Of a DNA stretch of 64,000 nucleotides, positions 45,901 through 52,835 are shown one piece after another. The notes under the pieces were generated by a model, which ran no database searches, was not told where the DNA came from, and saw only the letters and a program-made list of their open reading frames with translations. Source of the DNA: Lignipirellula cremea (GTDB taxonomy: Bacteria > Planctomycetota > Planctomycetia > Pirellulales > Pirellulaceae). The translations under genes and the position numbers were made by a program. The stretch lies in assembly GCF_007751035.1 (NCBI RefSeq), contig NZ_CP036433.1, forward strand, positions 1,345,001-1,409,000, given 5' to 3'. Position 1 is the stretch's first letter; every line of letters begins with the position of its first letter.

Positions 45901-46835
45901 TGGCCCAGCACGCCCGTCTCCTGGTTCATGGCCAGGAAGTGCTCGTCCCCGGCGGCATAGATTTGCCCGTCGCCCAGGACTGCTTTGGCTCCGCCGACCA
46001 CGCCGCCGGCGTCGGTCCGCCAGCTGTAAGTTTTATGGAAGATCTCCTCGCCCGTCTGCTTGTTGAACGCCGCCGGCAGGGACCGGGCGGAAGGGACGAA
46101 CAGCACGTCGCCCTGGGCCAGCAGATAACCTTGCGGCGACAGATCGTTGCGACCGGCGTTCTCCTGGCTGATGCGATCATTGCGCCAGATCAGCCGACCC
46201 GAAGCTGCGTCGGCCGCGCACAGATAGACGTTCTCATGCGGGAACACCCCGGCGCCAAAGTATGCGACGCCGTCTTCAATCAGCACGCCCGTGCGAACGG
46301 GCCAGCGGGAGATCATCCGCCCCCGGCCCAGTAAACGCTCATCGACAGGAGCGACTCGCAACTTCCAGACCAGCTTCCCATCGGTCGCGGCCAGGCAGTA
46401 CACGCAGCCGTCGTCGGAGCCGAAGTACACCTTCCCCTCATGTACGGTCGGGGCCAGGCGAATGGCGCCGTCGGTGAAGTAGTTCCACAGCGGAGCGCCC
46501 GATTTCGCATCCACGCAGTGCAGCTGATGGTCGACCATCGAGCCGAAAAACAATCGCCCGTCGACCACCACCGGCGCCAGCGCCTGGTCGAAGTCGACCC
46601 GATGCCGCATCAGCTTCCCTTCGAACAGCCGATCGGCGGGACCGGCCCAGGCCATCTCCGGCGGCGCCGGCGACGTGTACGCCCAGTGCAGATTGATTTC
46701 CGGCGAGAGCTGTTCGGTTCCGGCTCCCGCACGGGCGTTACTGTTGAGCCAGGTCGGCCAATCGGCGGCGGCAGCTTCCAGGCCAGGCAGCAAGGTCAGC
46801 AGCAGGAGGCCCAGGCAGGGCTTGCAGGAAATCAT
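42918..46835 (-). CDS. Giant secreted PQQ-propeller protein with methyltransferase-like insert
   Basis: 1305 residues with a signal peptide (MISCKPCLGLLLLTLLPGLEAAAA). Two sets of PQQ-like beta-propeller blades are visible: about 60-470 (APVVVDGRLFFGSMVDHQLHCVDAKSGAPLWNY) and about 680-1120 (LLWSKAVDVTDCSRIGIGGGNLTLMVHDDCVLI). Between them, near 490-630, lies a Rossmann-type SAM-methyltransferase-like region (GFCLVAGGEQGRLAYELARQSDLRIYCVESDP, then FIHASGEHLPL and NLIVSDTLLL). The C-terminal ~150 residues form a beta domain, possibly malectin-like. An exported methyltransferase fold would lack SAM outside the cytosol, so it is probably structural. The gene is 155 bases downstream of the metal-receptor gene on the same strand. 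Confidence 0.8.
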   Translation of the reverse strand: MISCKPCLGLLLLTLLPGLEAAAADWPTWLNSNARAGAGTEQLSPEINLHWAYTSPAPPEMAWAGPADRLFEGKLMRHRVDFDQALAPVVVDGRLFFGSMVDHQLHCVDAKSGAPLWNYFTDGAIRLAPTVHEGKVYFGSDDGCVYCLAATDGKLVWKLRVAPVDERLLGRGRMISRWPVRTGVLIEDGVAYFGAGVFPHENVYLCAADAASGRLIWRNDRISQENAGRNDLSPQGYLLAQGDVLFVPSARSLPAAFNKQTGEEIFHKTYSWRTDAGGVVGGAKAVLGDGQIYAAGDEHFLAMNQETGVLGHAWIGGRQLAISNRQGFIADGKKVVAIDRAEHAAATVARQAVNLEIYALGRRRSDMPAAEYQRLYVELKERAAKLSDVGVLWSVESSCDASLIVSGDWVVAGGVDKVEAYRVSDGQSVWSAAVEGEASSLVGAAGGLIVSTSQGKIYGYFPGKEAAPTPYPLARTDQPYAADKLTDMYQTAAAQILEQSGVRRGFCLVAGGEQGRLAYELARQSDLRIYCVESDPAKITAAQTALDKAGLYGSRITFIHASGEHLPLSNYFANLIVSDTLLLTGQVPVEQSELDRCLKPCGGKQCWLVPPAAPGAGQAAAWLTSAAVAIDRGELAGQNAAQKTDGSLVVAREKLLGAGDWSHQYGDTSNTMMSSDYRVKGSLGVLWYGDPGPAAMINRHDAAAAPLSTNGRMFIQGFESILCYDAYNGLFLWEVKNPGALRTGVFNNEETSNLAASDDWLFVAVDNQCTQYDAATGKIVAVYETPPAEDQAPRHWGYVAVHDGMLYGASTLRSELAAALRRRGHQVKSDTDAFFAIDLKTQKRSWIHRGQNILHVTIALNDGKAYFIDSSITAEARSALLAADKTELQNLTPEEAKKKEAELKALDVRTAVALDAKTGELLWSKAVDVTDCSRIGIGGGNLTLMVHDDCVLICGANANGHYWRQFLSGQFNERRLLVLDADTGKKLWSKDANYRHRPIIVDNEIYAEPWAFALRSGEQKMRAHPLTGEQTAWQFSRPGHHCGPITATPNMLLFRSGFTGYYDLYSDSGVSHFAGHRTGCWVNVIPGNGLVMIPEASAGCVCQFSIAATVVLEPRENRGNWRIYSSSGDSLPVKQMNVNLGAPGDRRDSLGQLWLAWPRPNLVGRLELDLDVEDKLAPDGEYYAQNEESLTIEGEAAPWVFNSGAQGLQSLQLPLRGPDDGPGVYTVKLSFADLQHADAGQRQFAIRLQGQTVAADFDVAALAGGSGKPLVRIFKGIEVKDKLLIELPASSGSHSILSGIEVTLE

Positions 46836-46990
46836 GAGCGATCTCGCGGAAAGAAAGGAGCGATTCAGGGTCGCCGTATTCTAGGCGACCACGTTTTCCT
46901 CGCTCAAGCAACTTCTCGCCCGTTGCCGCCGTTTCTGGAAAAAAGACCGGCCGTTTCCAGGAACGACGTTCTCCGCCGAGCTTGCTCCTG

Positions 46991-47911
46991 CTATTTCAAG
47001 GCGTGCACAATGGTGAGAACGTTCTCACGCATCATGCCGATGTACGTTTCGCCGGCCGAACCGGGCGGGCCCATCGAGTCGGAATAGAGCTCGCCGCCGA
47101 TCTGCACGCCGGCGTCGTTGGCGATCTGGCGGATCAGCTTCGGGTTGACGCTCGTTTCGACAAAGATCGCTTTCACGCCGAACTGGCGTAACGATTCGGC
47201 CACCTGCCGCTGCCGTTCCGGCGTGGCGCCGCCGCCGACTTCATCCCCGGTCGACCAGCCGGTGGGCGACTTGGAAACAAAGCCATAACCGGCGCAAAAA
47301 TAGCCGAACGCATCGTGGCTGGTGACCAGCACCCGTTGCGACGGCGGCAGCTGACTGACCTGTCGCTGAATCCACAGATGCAGCGTACGGAGCTGGTTGA
47401 GGTACAGCTCGGCCCGGGCTTCGTACTCGGCCTTATGTTCGGGATCGATGGTCGATACGCCGCGGACGATATTGCGTACATAAGTGGCCGCATTGAGGGG
47501 GGTGAACCAGGCGTGCGGGTCCTGCAGGGTGATTCCTTCCCCTTCGATCTTGAGCGGCTCGAGTCCTTCGACGCCGGTCACCAGCGGTTTGTTGGCGCCG
47601 TGTGCCAGCTTGCTCATCCACTCTTTCCCTTCCAGATGCCAGCCGTTCTCCACGCACAGATCGGCCTGGGAGACCAGCTGGCTGTCGCCCGGCTTGATCT
47701 CATAAACGTGTGGATCCTGCCCTGGCGCCAGAATACTGCGCACTTCCCAGCGATCACCCACCACCTGTCGCGTAAAATCCGCCACCTGGGTGGTCGAGCA
47801 AACCGCCAGCAGCCGCTTCCCCTCCTGCCCCTGGAGCAGCCCCGCCGACAACAGCATCAGCAACGCAACCAGCCACATCCGTCGCATTCCACACTTCATA
47901 AAACCAGCCAT
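46991..47911 (-). CDS. Zn/Mn ABC transporter substrate-binding protein
   Basis: 306 residues of the cluster A-I (ZnuA/MntA-type) metal-receptor family. The four metal ligands are visible: His in APGQDPHVYEIKPGD, His in LQDPHAWFTPLNA, Glu in VKAIFVETSVNPK, and Asp in GELYSDSMGPPGS. The long acidic His loop of ZnuA is absent, which leans toward manganese or iron but does not decide it. A signal peptide precedes (MRRMWLVALLMLLSAGLLQG). Start options are 47950, 47911 or 47899; none has an ideal ribosome site. No ATPase or permease gene is adjacent, so the receptor is orphan in this window. A strong promoter and a palindromic operator lie upstream. Confidence 0.85.
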   Translation of the reverse strand: MAGFMKCGMRRMWLVALLMLLSAGLLQGQEGKRLLAVCSTTQVADFTRQVVGDRWEVRSILAPGQDPHVYEIKPGDSQLVSQADLCVENGWHLEGKEWMSKLAHGANKPLVTGVEGLEPLKIEGEGITLQDPHAWFTPLNAATYVRNIVRGVSTIDPEHKAEYEARAELYLNQLRTLHLWIQRQVSQLPPSQRVLVTSHDAFGYFCAGYGFVSKSPTGWSTGDEVGGGATPERQRQVAESLRQFGVKAIFVETSVNPKLIRQIANDAGVQIGGELYSDSMGPPGSAGETYIGMMRENVLTIVHALK

Positions 47912-47985
47912 ACTCGGGGTCTTCTCCGTTTTGGGCAGGAAAGAAAACATATTTCGCCGCAAGATTTGATTGGCGAGATCTGATT

Positions 47986-48001
47986 TTTTGATTAGTCAAA
48001 A
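47986..48001. promoter_or_regulatory. Palindromic operator, candidate metalloregulator site
   Basis: TTTTGA-TTAG-TCAAAA, a perfect 6-4-6 inverted repeat overlapping the predicted start of transcription of the metal-receptor gene. The position is typical for repression by Fur, Zur or MntR/DtxR-type proteins. Confidence 0.5.
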
Positions 48002-48012
48002 TGTGCCCATCT

Positions 48013-48040
48013 ATTATAATCAACGGTCGATCCAGGTCAA
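48013..48040 (-). promoter_or_regulatory. Sigma-70-type promoter of the metal-receptor gene
   Basis: On the minus strand, TTGACC (complement of 48035-48040), a 16-base spacer and a consensus TATAAT (complement of 48013-48018). The transcript should start near 48006. Confidence 0.7.
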
Positions 48041-48202
48041 GACGCGTTCCCCCCTGAGGAGGAGCGGCGTTTGGTGGCAGAGAAGAGGCTGGGTTTCGGG
48101 CCAGCGGCTTGCTGGCCCACTCATTCCGCAATCAAACGCTCCTGCCGTTCGGATAGCGAACCGATTCAGCTGGCCCACCCCCACCGGACCCGATAAAGTC
48201 TG

Positions 48203-48236
48203 GGTGGCCCCATTTTCCCGGTGGCCCCATTTTCCC
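48203..48236. repeat. Tandem 17-base duplication
   Basis: Two exact adjacent copies of GGTGGCCCCATTTTCCC. Short tandem duplications of this kind usually come from replication slippage. Confidence 0.8.
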
Positions 48237-48380
48237 TTCAGGAGAAGGAAGCGACCAGGGGAGCCGTGTGGAGGGATGCAGATTGGACGGCTGTAGGCGT
48301 CATGGAAGAAGGCTCTACAACGAAACAGTGAACCGAAGCACCCAAACATTGTAGACCGATGACGGCGGCGTTCCAGAGGC

Positions 48381-48539
48381 ATGAGGGCAGTCATGAACAA
48401 TGTATTTAGAGTCATGGCCTTGTTCGATGCCAGGCTGCGTGGAGAAGACATGGCTTCGCTGGTTGGTGATCCGAAACTTGGCAGCCCGACGATGTACAAG
48501 TTGAAGTCGATGAGGGAAAAGATGAAGTCACTTGGTTGA
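48381..48539 (+). CDS. Possible small protein or gene remnant
   Basis: A 52-codon frame (MRAVMNNVFRVMALFDARLRGEDMASLVGDP...KSMREKMKSLG) that is Met/Lys-rich and has protein-like composition, but no clear ribosome site. An in-frame stop lies 21 bases upstream, and the end overlaps the DUF6882 gene on the other strand by 12 bases. It could be a remnant of a larger accessory gene. Low confidence. Confidence 0.25.
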   Translation: MRAVMNNVFRVMALFDARLRGEDMASLVGDPKLGSPTMYKLKSMREKMKSLG

Positions 48540-49181
48540 CGGTTGTCCAAGTGTGCCTTGCAACTCCCGTAGGCGTTGATGCTCGTCGAATTCGGCACGC
48601 AGAACTTCCTGGTCGTCTTCGACAACTACGAGAGAGCGGTCAACTTCGTGTGGTTCAAGGCCATAATGCTCCAGGTAGCCCCGCAGTGCCTCACGATGAT
48701 CTGGCAACTCCATTGACGAGATTGCTTGCGGGAAGACGGTCATGATGCGCCGCAGTGGATCATCGACTTGGAATTGAAGTTGTTCGTCGGTAATGAGCAA
48801 AAAGCCTGCGCCGCCATCGTATGGGCCACGGTAGTACGCCTTGCCCAATCCCTCGCCAACTGCAATGGAAGCGAAGGAATGGCCGTCTGCGTGATCCAGG
48901 GGTACAACTGGCTCGGTGAACTCAGCGATGCCGTGCTCCTCTCCGAGAGCTTTCAGTTTCAGTGAAGCGGCTTGTAGTTCGGGCGGGATGTTGCTGGCTT
49001 CGTTTGCCCACGCCCAAAGCCATGTGCCTGTCTCATCGGATTCAGTGCCGAGGACTTCGGCTTTCCAGTGGAAACGGTCGCCGAATGAAAGAACGCCAAC
49101 CTGGAGGTCGTACGACCAGGGTAGGTCTTCGATGAGTTCGGTGAGGAGGAGTTGGCGGTCAAAGGCGGGTACATCGATCAT
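48528..49181 (-). CDS. DUF6882-type protein
   Basis: 217 residues, cytosolic. The segment LGTESDETGTWLWAWANEASNIPPELQAASLKLKALGEEHGI is characteristic of DUF6882 proteins, whose function is unknown. They are common in variable genome regions next to toxin-immunity loci, and here it lies just beyond the disrupted SUKH immunity gene. It may be another immunity or accessory protein (inference). Composition is less GC-rich than the core genes. Confidence 0.7.
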   Translation of the reverse strand: MIDVPAFDRQLLLTELIEDLPWSYDLQVGVLSFGDRFHWKAEVLGTESDETGTWLWAWANEASNIPPELQAASLKLKALGEEHGIAEFTEPVVPLDHADGHSFASIAVGEGLGKAYYRGPYDGGAGFLLITDEQLQFQVDDPLRRIMTVFPQAISSMELPDHREALRGYLEHYGLEPHEVDRSLVVVEDDQEVLRAEFDEHQRLRELQGTLGQPSTK

Positions 49182-49831
49182 GCTTTTGCGGGCCTAAAAT
49201 GCTGCGACTCCAGATCCGAACCCTGTGTCCACAACAATATAACGTCTGAATTGCGATTCAAGAATAAATCGGCGAGAAATGCAGGCAAGGAATTTTTGGG
49301 GAATTGAAGATATTTCAGCCCTCCTTGAATTACGATGACATACCACTCAAAAGGTCCGCCGACTAGGAGCTAGAGAAGAACGACGTTGTCTCAATTGAAT
49401 GACGTTGGCTATCGTTCGATTTGGATCGGAGCAAAGGTCTTGTCCGGTTTCCAATTTCGATCTTTACTGGGAGAAAACACATACTCATGTACAAAGGAAG
49501 AAAAGGTTTCGGCCACCTTCGATAGCTGCGCTGAAAATCGGTGAATCTCATATTCGCTCGTTCTTGGTTCCGTTTGCGAATCCAATTTCCAACCAAAAAA
49601 GTCTCCGCCGCCCGTTGAACAAAAAAACAAGAACTCCTTCATCTCGCTGTCCGATCCAAACCTTTCAAGCAGGCGTTCCTCGGAAGGACCATGAAGGTCT
49701 CGGTCAAACTTTTCTAGCTCAAAGTCGCAAGCTGTACGTGTTGGCGTTGCGATCGTAAAAAATCCAGCGAGTTCACCAGGCCCAAAGGTCAATGCGTACT
49801 CACAAAAACTTTTTGGTAGCTTGAGCCTGCG

Positions 49832-51121
49832 CACGGCAAACGCGCACTCTGCGGGACCTGGGCTGTTTGGGGGACGGGGCGCGCTGACCGGGGTTTTCTG
49901 CACAATTGACTGCTTGGGAGAATGGCGTTTCAGCACCTTCAACTGGCGATCATGATGACAGAAATTCAGTTCGATAATGTCGACTCGATCCTGACAAGTT
50001 TCGGCGAACTCACCGACCCCCGTTCGCATATCAACAGGCTCCATCTCTTCGGCGATCTGCTGGTCATTTCGATCATGGCAGTCATCGCTGGCGCGGATGG
50101 GCCGCAGGCGATCGGAATCTGGGCGAAGCACCATCAAACCTGGTTGAAAAAACACCTGGTGTTGCCCCATGGCGTCCCCTCGCACGACACGTTCGGACGC
50201 CTGCTTGGCCTGCTGAAACCGGCGGCCTTTCAGAAGTGTTTTGAAGCCTGGATTCGGTCGATCGCGCCGCTTGATAAAGAGACCGACTTGAATCAAATTG
50301 CGATCGACGGCAAGGTCCTCAAGCGTAGCCACGATCGCAAACGCAAGCTGGGGCCGTTGTGGCTTGTCAGCGCCTGGTCGGTCGATCGTTCGCTCAGTCT
50401 GGGACAGCTGGCCACGGACGAAAAATCGAACGAAATCACGGCGATTCCCGAGCTTTTGGAGAATATCGAGGTCCAGGGAGCTGTGGTCACCATCGACGCC
50501 GCCGGCTGTCAACGCGAGATCGCCAGGAAGATCATCGACGGCCACGGCGACTACCTTCTGGCGCTCAAGGGGAATCAAGGAAAACTTTACGAAGCGGTGA
50601 CAGACTACATCCTCCTGCACATGGAAAACGACTTCGCAGATATCCCGGCAAGACGCTTCACGGAAACGCTCCACGGCCACGGACGCGTCGACGAAATCAC
50701 CTACTATCAGATGCCTGTTCCGAAGGATCTGGTGAACCGGGAAAAGTGGCCGGGATTGAAAACGATTGGCGTCGCGATTCGGCAAAGCGAGAGCGGTTCG
50801 AAGACTTCGAGTGATGCTCGCTTCTACATCGGCTCGATCGCCCTGGGGGTCAAGAAATTCGCCCGTTATGTGCGTGGCCATTGGGCGATCGAGAATACGC
50901 TTCACTGGTGCCTGGATGTGACGTTTCGTGAGGACGAAAATCGGGTGCGTGAGCGGACGACCGCGGACAATCTGGCGTGGCTGAAACGCTTCGCCCTGAG
51001 CATGCTCAAGCAGCAAGATGACAAGTACAGCATCGCCATGCGTCGCCGCGTCGCCGGCTGGGACCTCGACTACCTCGCCAAAATCCTCGGAATTCCCGTA
51101 CTATAGTGTGCGTTTGCCGTG
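49832..51121 (+). mobile_element. ISAs1-family insertion sequence, intact
   Basis: 1290 bases. The terminal inverted repeats begin CACGGCAAACGCGCAC on the left and, read inward on the other strand, CACGGCAAACGCACAC on the right. They are flanked by a perfect 8-bp direct repeat AGCCTGCG (49824-49831 and 51122-51129), the target duplication. It carries one transposase gene and disrupts the SUKH gene. Matching ends and an undamaged target duplication indicate a recent insertion. Confidence 0.92.
49922..51106 (+). CDS. ISAs1-family transposase
   Basis: 394 residues, intact. The N-terminal DUF4372-like segment (LTSFGELTDPRSHINRLHLFGDLLVISIMAVIAGADG) and the DDE catalytic residues fit the ISAs1 (H-repeat) family: Asp in IAIDGKVLKRS, Asp in VVTIDAAGCQ, and Glu in GHWAIENTLHWCLDVTFREDENRVR. 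A second in-frame ATG pair at 49952/49955 is an alternative start. The gene fills most of the IS. Confidence 0.92.
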   Translation: MAFQHLQLAIMMTEIQFDNVDSILTSFGELTDPRSHINRLHLFGDLLVISIMAVIAGADGPQAIGIWAKHHQTWLKKHLVLPHGVPSHDTFGRLLGLLKPAAFQKCFEAWIRSIAPLDKETDLNQIAIDGKVLKRSHDRKRKLGPLWLVSAWSVDRSLSLGQLATDEKSNEITAIPELLENIEVQGAVVTIDAAGCQREIARKIIDGHGDYLLALKGNQGKLYEAVTDYILLHMENDFADIPARRFTETLHGHGRVDEITYYQMPVPKDLVNREKWPGLKTIGVAIRQSESGSKTSSDARFYIGSIALGVKKFARYVRGHWAIENTLHWCLDVTFREDENRVRERTTADNLAWLKRFALSMLKQQDDKYSIAMRRRVAGWDLDYLAKILGIPVL

Positions 51122-51236
51122 AGCCTGCGGCTTTGTTCAAATTCCTTGATTGTCTTATTGTCGGGTTTCAAAACGAATCGATAGCCTTCGAACGGATCAG
51201 AAGTCGATTCTAATTCTTTAAGCAGTTTTTTCCACA

Positions 51237-52385
51237 TCAAAAGAGTGCTCCTGGGCAAGTGTCGCCGGGACGTTTTTGAATGGCGACGTCACTGTTGTCG
51301 AAGTTGAGCGTTTCCACTCCGAATTGCCCCCCATTCGGCGTCAACATATAGACGGTCACCTTGAATTTAGTAGGTATATCTCTCTGAGGTGCCTGCTGAC
51401 TTGTGTCGTAGGTCACTTCGACTTTCATCTCTCCACTAGCAATTCTGGTGTTGTTTGCAATACATCCATGCACCCATTCTTCCATCTTTTTCCAAGCTCG
51501 ATTCTGGTTGAAGACCTTCACCTGAGGAACCAAGTTCGTGAAGCCGCCGGGCCCTCCAAGGTCGTTCGCAATCAAGTGGCCTGCGTCATAAGAGTTCCGT
51601 AGCGGATGAGAATTCGGATTCTTTCCAAAGAACACATTAAGCATCTTCTTTTGTTCATTTTCATTGCGGTCCCCGTCTCCGTCAACGGCAATGATGGGGC
51701 CCATAGCTTCAGTGGTTCGGCACTCGTCCCATTTGAACGAATAAGTACGGCCACCGACAACAATTTGTGAGACCTTAAGGCTTGTCCCTACTTCTTCACA
51801 TTGACAGTCGTCTAGTGGTCCGCTTGGTGCCGACGCATTATGCACCAACACGCCACTCTCACCCACCCGGTAAACATGGTCGCCTTCGACTTCAATGTTA
51901 TAGACCGGCTCACTCCCTGGACGACGAACCAACGACTCAACAACCGTTGTCCCATCCAACGTCTTTAGCGTCTCGCCGATCTCCAGGTCAAGCACCGAGA
52001 CCCAGGCTTCACGGTCCACTGACCAGAACGGGTGGCTGCCGGTGACGCCGATCGGCTTGGATTCGCTGGCGAGTTTCAGGTCGTACACTTCGCCGGAGGT
52101 GTGCTTGAACGTGCCGGTGACCAGGCGGTATTCGCTCGGGTCGCAACCTGCGGGGAGCGGTTCGATTTCGGGAGCGGGTTCGATAGCGAGAACTTCCGCC
52201 AGGCCCTCGGCACCCATCTCGGGCATGTCGAGGTAGACGTAGCCGCCGACGTGTGCGCCGTAGTCCTCGATCCAGTCGGGACTTCGGAGCAAGTGTTCGG
52301 GGCGGCGTCGTAGGCCGGGATTCTCGTCGTACACTGCCAGATACGACGCCGTGGAAGAACTGGCGCCAGTCAGTATGCTGGGCGG
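51237..52385 (-). pseudogene. 5'-truncated HINT-nuclease polymorphic toxin
   Basis: The open frame runs from an in-frame stop at 52386-52388 to 51237, with GTG 52334 as the first usable start (365 residues). The N-terminal delivery part and the first HINT block with its catalytic Cys are missing; the frame enters near the HINT strand 'VYDENPG'. Remaining HINT blocks are TGSHPFWSVDREAWVSVLDLEIGE and the C-terminal VYNIEVEGDHVYRVGESGVLVHN. After the HN cleavage point comes a DNA/RNA non-specific endonuclease domain with DAGHLIANDLGGPGGFTNLVPQVKVFNQ. The stop overlaps the SUKH start (TGATG). It is probably a displaced toxin tip or a remnant after deletion, located 130 bases from tRNA-Phe. Confidence 0.82.
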
Positions 52386-52475
52386 TTACCCCTTGTTGCC
52401 GCTTTTCTTGGGCCGACCCTTTCTTGCCCACCCCCCCCACTATTGAGCCTTTCGCCGCCTTGCCGCCTGCGCACG

Positions 52476-52519
52476 AAAAAACCCCGCATCCCAATTTTTG
52501 CTGGGAAACACGGGGTTTT
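52476..52519 (-). terminator. Terminator of tRNA-Phe
   Basis: On the minus strand, outer stem AAAACCCCG/CGGGGTTTT and inner stem TCCCA/TGGGA, with six T residues downstream. It follows the tRNA by about 6 bases. Confidence 0.85.
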
Positions 52520-52525
52520 CTGCAG

Positions 52526-52598
52526 TGGTCGGGGGCGGGCTCGAACCGCCGACACATGGATTTTCAGTCCATTGCTCTACCAACTGAGCTACCCGACC
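52526..52598 (-). tRNA. tRNA-Phe (anticodon GAA)
   Basis: 73 bases on the minus strand: acceptor stem GGTCGGG/CCCGACC, D arm AGCTCAGTTGGTAGAGC, anticodon loop CTGAAAA with GAA, and T arm GGCGGTTCGAGCCCGCC. The 3' CCA is not encoded. The accessory patch with the IS and toxin lies just downstream of its 3' end, a common place for integration. Confidence 0.97.
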
Positions 52599-52835
52599 TG
52601 AAGTCGTTTATGAAGGAAGTATTGTGCGTTCTTCTCCCCGCAGTGGCAAGAGGGGCGCCGGCAATTTCGCCAAACGACGTAAATCGGTCGCTGCTCCGCC
52701 CCCAAACGCCTCGGCAGGGCCGACTCAGACAGCCTCAATCCGGCCCCGACGACGGCCGTTTGCTTGTGTTGCGGCAGGCGCCTCGATATGGTGAAAAGGT
52801 AAACCTTGTCGTTTTTCCCCGAAGGGCTGCTGCCG

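Larger units (their letters stand above)
47951..48527. other. Regulatory and accessory intergenic region
   Basis: 577 bases. It holds the metal-receptor promoter and operator (47986-48040), a 17-base tandem duplication (48203-48236), and a 52-codon open frame at 48381-48539 of doubtful status. AT content rises toward 48.5 kb. Confidence 0.5.
49409..51237 (-). pseudogene. SUKH (SMI1/KNR4) immunity gene split by an insertion sequence
   Basis: The gene begins at ATG 51237 (MWKKLLKELESTSDPFEGYRFVLKPDNKTIKEFEQSRRL) and resumes beyond the IS as LPKSFCEYALTFGPGELAGFF..., ending at 49409. Removing 49824-51121 (the IS plus one 8-base target copy) joins the halves exactly in frame (EFEQSRRLKLPKSFCEY) into a 176-residue protein. 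The sequence fits the SUKH superfamily of polymorphic-toxin immunity proteins (helix start TIKEFE, LPxSF, glycine-rich FFCSTGGGDFFGWKL). Its start overlaps the toxin stop as TGATG, so it was translationally coupled to the toxin. As it stands it can make only a truncated peptide. Confidence 0.85.

Noticed and set aside
48020-48625. A 201-codon minus-strand frame upstream of the metal receptor
   Set aside because: It runs through the promoter, the tandem duplication and the DUF6882 3' end, with no coding signature.
49409-51016. A 535-codon minus-strand frame across the IS and the SUKH 3' half
   Set aside because: Most of it is antisense to the transposase; only the part left of 49832 is real coding sequence, belonging to the split SUKH gene.
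49887-52524. A shared 14-mer CGGGGTTTTCTGCA (49887 and 52511) as a possible attachment-site pair next to tRNA-Phe
   Set aside because: One copy is inside the IS and the other is part of the tRNA terminator stem; matches of this length are expected by chance in 64 kb.
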